A DNA stretch of 8,336 bases from JADFOB01 sp964651325 (GTDB lineage Bacteria > Planctomycetota > Phycisphaerae > UBA1845): assembly GCA_964651325.1 (NCBI GenBank), contig CAZYXP010000174.1, positions 1 to 8,336 on the forward strand. The letters are read 5' to 3'. Shown piece after piece: positions 5,939-8,336 of this stretch. The first letter of the stretch is position 1; each line of letters opens with the position of its first letter. Below the pieces are notes generated by a model. That model did no database searches. It was not told the DNA's origin and worked only from the letters and a program-made list of their open reading frames with translations. A program made the position numbers and the translations under genes.

Positions 5939-8336
5939 ATGGCCCAGCGCCTTGTGACGTTCTCTTTGTTTCTCCTGATTCTGGTGGTGGGGCTGCGCCC
6001 CCTGATTTCCGAGACCTACCGGACGACGCCCAACCGAATGACCGTCGCCCTTGCGGGCATGGACGATTCATCCCCAATTCCGACGATCGTGATCGATCTG
6101 GCGATCCTTGTGGCCGCGGCGGGATGGCTGATTTCGCGGAAACTCGACCCTAAGACCCATTATCGCCGAACGGGACTGGAACTTGCGACCGGGCTCTTTG
6201 CGGTGGCGGGAATCATCTCCTGCGCCGCGGCCGCCGATCAGCGATCGGCCATCAACGCCACGATAGACCTGGTTTGCCAGCTTGTGCTGGCGATCACACT
6301 GGTGCAATTGCTCCGCTTTCGCTGGCAACGCGGCCTGCTTGTTGCCGTGATTCTGGCATCGGCATCGGTGCAGGCTGGAAAGTGTCTCGACGACCGATTC
6401 GGCGGTTTCGACGACACGTGGCAATACTATCAGGAGCACAAGGCTGAATTCTGGGCCGCTCAAGACGTCGAGCTTGACTCGGACGCGGTCGAGCTGTTTG
6501 AGCGGCGTATGCTCGCACGGGAGGCCTTCGGATTCTTCCCTCATAGCAACGTGGCCGGGTCGTACCTGGTCCTCTGCGTGATTGTGGCGATTGGCGTGAT
6601 CGTGGCGGCATTTTGGCGAGGCACTGCGCCGCGGTCGATCGGCAACACGGCGGTTGCGCTCTTGGTGACCGTGGTTATCGGCGCCGCGGTGTTGGTCACG
6701 CGAAGCAGAGGCGCTTGGATCACCGGCGCGTTGGGTCTCGGCCTGATTTTGGGATGGTTGCTGCTTCGACGTTGGATCGACGGGCACAGGAAGCTCGTTT
6801 GGCGGGCGGCTTGGATGGGCGTTTTGCTCATTGCATCGACGACGGTTGGCTATGGCGTCGTGCGCGGGCGCTTGCCGGGCGATTCTCTATTCATCCGATG
6901 GCAGTATTGGACGGCATCGGCCGCCATGTTCGCGGATCATCCCGTGGCGGGCGTCGGGCGGGAGAATTTCGGCAACGCTTATCTGCGATACAAGACCATC
7001 GAAGCCCCCGAGGAAGTCAGCAATCCGCACAATCTGTTCTGTCAGTTTTCAACCGAAATGGGCGGGATCGGGCTGATCGCCCTGCTGGCCGGATGTGTTC
7101 TCGTGTCGCGATTGGCCCTGGTCGAACCCTCCCGCCGAGCTGATCTCCGAGCCGCCCACGATCCCCGAATCGCTGACAACCCCCGAGCCGCGGGCTTCAG
7201 CCCGCGCGGCGCCGGGGCGCGGACCGCCTCCCCCTACCTCCACACCGCTGATGCGTCGCATGATTCGCCGCCCCTGAAACGGAGCTCTTGGGTTTGGCCG
7301 ATCGGCTTGCTTGTCGCAATCCTCGCGTTGCGCCTACCGCTTGCGGGAACCACGGACGCCAACTACCTCTACTATACGACGGTCATGATCGGCATAATCT
7401 GGATGATGGCGTTCGCCGCGTTCTTCGTCACCTTGCGCGGGATCGACGAAGCCTTGCTGTCGGCCTTTGTCGGCGTTTCGCTCGTGGCCTTTCTCGTTCA
7501 CGAAACCGTGAACTTCGCCCTTTTCGTGCCGGGTTCGGCCACGACGTTTTGCGCCCTGCTGGCCTGCTGGATCAGCCTGAAGCAGCCGATCGCGGGCGAC
7601 GATCGCATGGCGCGTCACAAGCGTTCTCAGAAGCGGCTATGGGCCTGCGTTGGGGGCATAGTGGCAATCCTCTGGCTGGCACTGATTCCCATGTTGCGGT
7701 CCGGGCGGCATCTCGCGAGCGTCATGCCCGCCGCGTTCGCCGGACAGGCGCCGCCGACCGCCGTCGATGACGCCCGACAGCACCTCGACGCAGCGATGGC
7801 CAGCGACCCTTTCGACCCCCGCCCCGCGCTGCTTGCGATCGACTGGCATCTCCACGCCGCGGAGTCGAACGCACCGCATCGTGCCGAATTCCTGGCACAC
7901 GCAGGATCGATGATGGATGCTCACGAGGCACAGCTCTCCCGGCTTCTGGCCTTCGCACGCCGCAAACGGGCCGTCCTACTTGCCCGGGGCCTTGCCGGTA
8001 ACGCGGATGCGTTCAATCTGGCCATCCAAGCCGCGAATCACGTGATCGAGCTTTATCCTTCCGATCCCGACGGCTACACGGCACGCGGCCACATCGGCTA
8101 CGCGGCCTGCGAAGCACTGATCCGATCCGGCGATGACAAGACGGAGCCACAGAAGCAATGGCTGCGTGATACTCTCGATCTCGCGATTGCCAGCTATCGC
8201 GCCGCGCTGGATCTGGACGCCAGCCGCCCCGACTGGGAACAGATTCGCGGCCTGCGTCCGCGTCAGCGCGATGACATCCAAGACGCCATCGTGAAGGCAC
8301 GGCAGCTACGAAGCAAGTTGGCATCGGCAACGCATC
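5939..8336 (+). CDS. O-antigen-ligase-family membrane protein with TPR-like C-terminus (3' end cut by window edge)
   Basis: Members of the Wzy_C/WaaL family join or polymerise lipid-linked glycans on the periplasmic side of the inner membrane. I read 799 codons without a stop. About 12 hydrophobic segments are visible: near 7-24, 49-65, 82-98, 109-126, 132-146, 206-226, 238-254, 262-277, 290-309, 374-394, 451-469 and 480-548 (this last block contains more than one). Family hallmarks are the HSNVAGSYL segment (202-210), TRSRGAW (254-260), the MFADHPVAGVGRENFGNAY segment (330-348) in the large periplasmic loop, and NPHNLF with H364 followed by E373 at the next membrane entry. H364 matches the essential histidine of WaaL enzymes. 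A further segment (567-586) is followed by a soluble Ala-rich helical region (about 605-799) that resembles tetratricopeptide repeats. A linker (about 396-449) is unusually Pro/Arg/Ala-rich and contains a DNA palindrome. Ligase and polymerase cannot be separated by sequence. It is divergent from the kinase gene. Confidence 0.9.
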   Translation, partial: MAQRLVTFSLFLLILVVGLRPLISETYRTTPNRMTVALAGMDDSSPIPTIVIDLAILVAAAGWLISRKLDPKTHYRRTGLELATGLFAVAGIISCAAAADQRSAINATIDLVCQLVLAITLVQLLRFRWQRGLLVAVILASASVQAGKCLDDRFGGFDDTWQYYQEHKAEFWAAQDVELDSDAVELFERRMLAREAFGFFPHSNVAGSYLVLCVIVAIGVIVAAFWRGTAPRSIGNTAVALLVTVVIGAAVLVTRSRGAWITGALGLGLILGWLLLRRWIDGHRKLVWRAAWMGVLLIASTTVGYGVVRGRLPGDSLFIRWQYWTASAAMFADHPVAGVGRENFGNAYLRYKTIEAPEEVSNPHNLFCQFSTEMGGIGLIALLAGCVLVSRLALVEPSRRADLRAAHDPRIADNPRAAGFSPRGAGARTASPYLHTADASHDSPPLKRSSWVWPIGLLVAILALRLPLAGTTDANYLYYTTVMIGIIWMMAFAAFFVTLRGIDEALLSAFVGVSLVAFLVHETVNFALFVPGSATTFCALLACWISLKQPIAGDDRMARHKRSQKRLWACVGGIVAILWLALIPMLRSGRHLASVMPAAFAGQAPPTAVDDARQHLDAAMASDPFDPRPALLAIDWHLHAAESNAPHRAEFLAHAGSMMDAHEAQLSRLLAFARRKRAVLLARGLAGNADAFNLAIQAANHVIELYPSDPDGYTARGHIGYAACEALIRSGDDKTEPQKQWLRDTLDLAIASYRAALDLDASRPDWEQIRGLRPRQRDDIQDAIVKARQLRSKLASATH
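7189..7206. repeat. GC palindrome inside the ligase coding region
   Basis: CGCGGGC (7189-7195) and GCCCGCG (7200-7206) are perfect complements around TTCA. It is read in frame as part of the peptide RAAGFSPRG, in the linker between two membrane segments. Its arms resemble those of the intergenic palindrome at 3501-3520, which suggests a dispersed repeat that the host protein tolerates in a loop. Confidence 0.6.

Noticed and set aside
5754..6077. N-terminal extension of the kinase to ATG 6077
   Set aside because: It overlaps the divergent ligase start, its translation is low-complexity, and the candidate promoter at 5839-5867 lies inside it.
6068..6787. Minus-strand open frame of 239 codons
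   Set aside because: It lies wholly antisense to the membrane segments of the O-antigen ligase, and its Arg/His/Gln-rich translation looks like a shadow.
7095..7277. Separate small gene in the +1 frame of the ligase linker
   Set aside because: No ribosome binding site, and the ligase frame is open through the region with membrane segments on both sides. The codon signal is reported as a finding instead.

Overview
The window comes from a moderately GC-rich bacterium with a Gram-negative type envelope, shown by a lipoprotein, an O-antigen-ligase-like membrane protein and a sugar-kinase-like protein. The gene mix and the weak or absent Shine-Dalgarno sites at several starts would fit Planctomycetota. 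That placement is an impression from gene style and is not demonstrated by any marker here.

Layout from left to right. Positions 1-2105 (minus) hold nearly all of an RNase R gene, with its 3' end cut by the window edge. Positions 2106-2637 are a 532-base divergent gap with no convincing gene, two inverted repeats and a leader hairpin whose 3' arm could pair with the next ribosome binding site. Positions 2638-3378 (plus) encode a B12-binding-fold protein whose cobalamin-contact residues are altered and which ends in a poly-arginine tail. A strong intrinsic terminator follows at 3425-3454, then a short GC palindrome and a good sigma-70-type promoter. These lead into a predicted lipoprotein of unknown function at 3625-4323 (plus).

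Facing it from the right is a minus-strand two-gene unit: a small kinase-like protein related in motif pattern to LPS/Kdo kinases (4980-5753, TTG start, promoter at 5839-5867) and, 25 bases downstream, a very acidic protein of unknown function (4448-4954). Divergent from the kinase is an O-antigen-ligase-family polymerase/ligase (5939 to beyond the right edge) with about 12 membrane segments and a C-terminal helical, TPR-like extension.

The kinase and ligase pair suggests a small locus for building or modifying a surface glycan; this is inferred from position and family. RNase R is a housekeeping RNA-decay gene. I found no RNA genes, CRISPR arrays, transposases or phage genes. The most interesting items are the B12-like protein lacking the usual ligand residues, and a palindrome sitting in frame inside the cytoplasmic-type linker of the ligase, where codon-position signal also changes frame.
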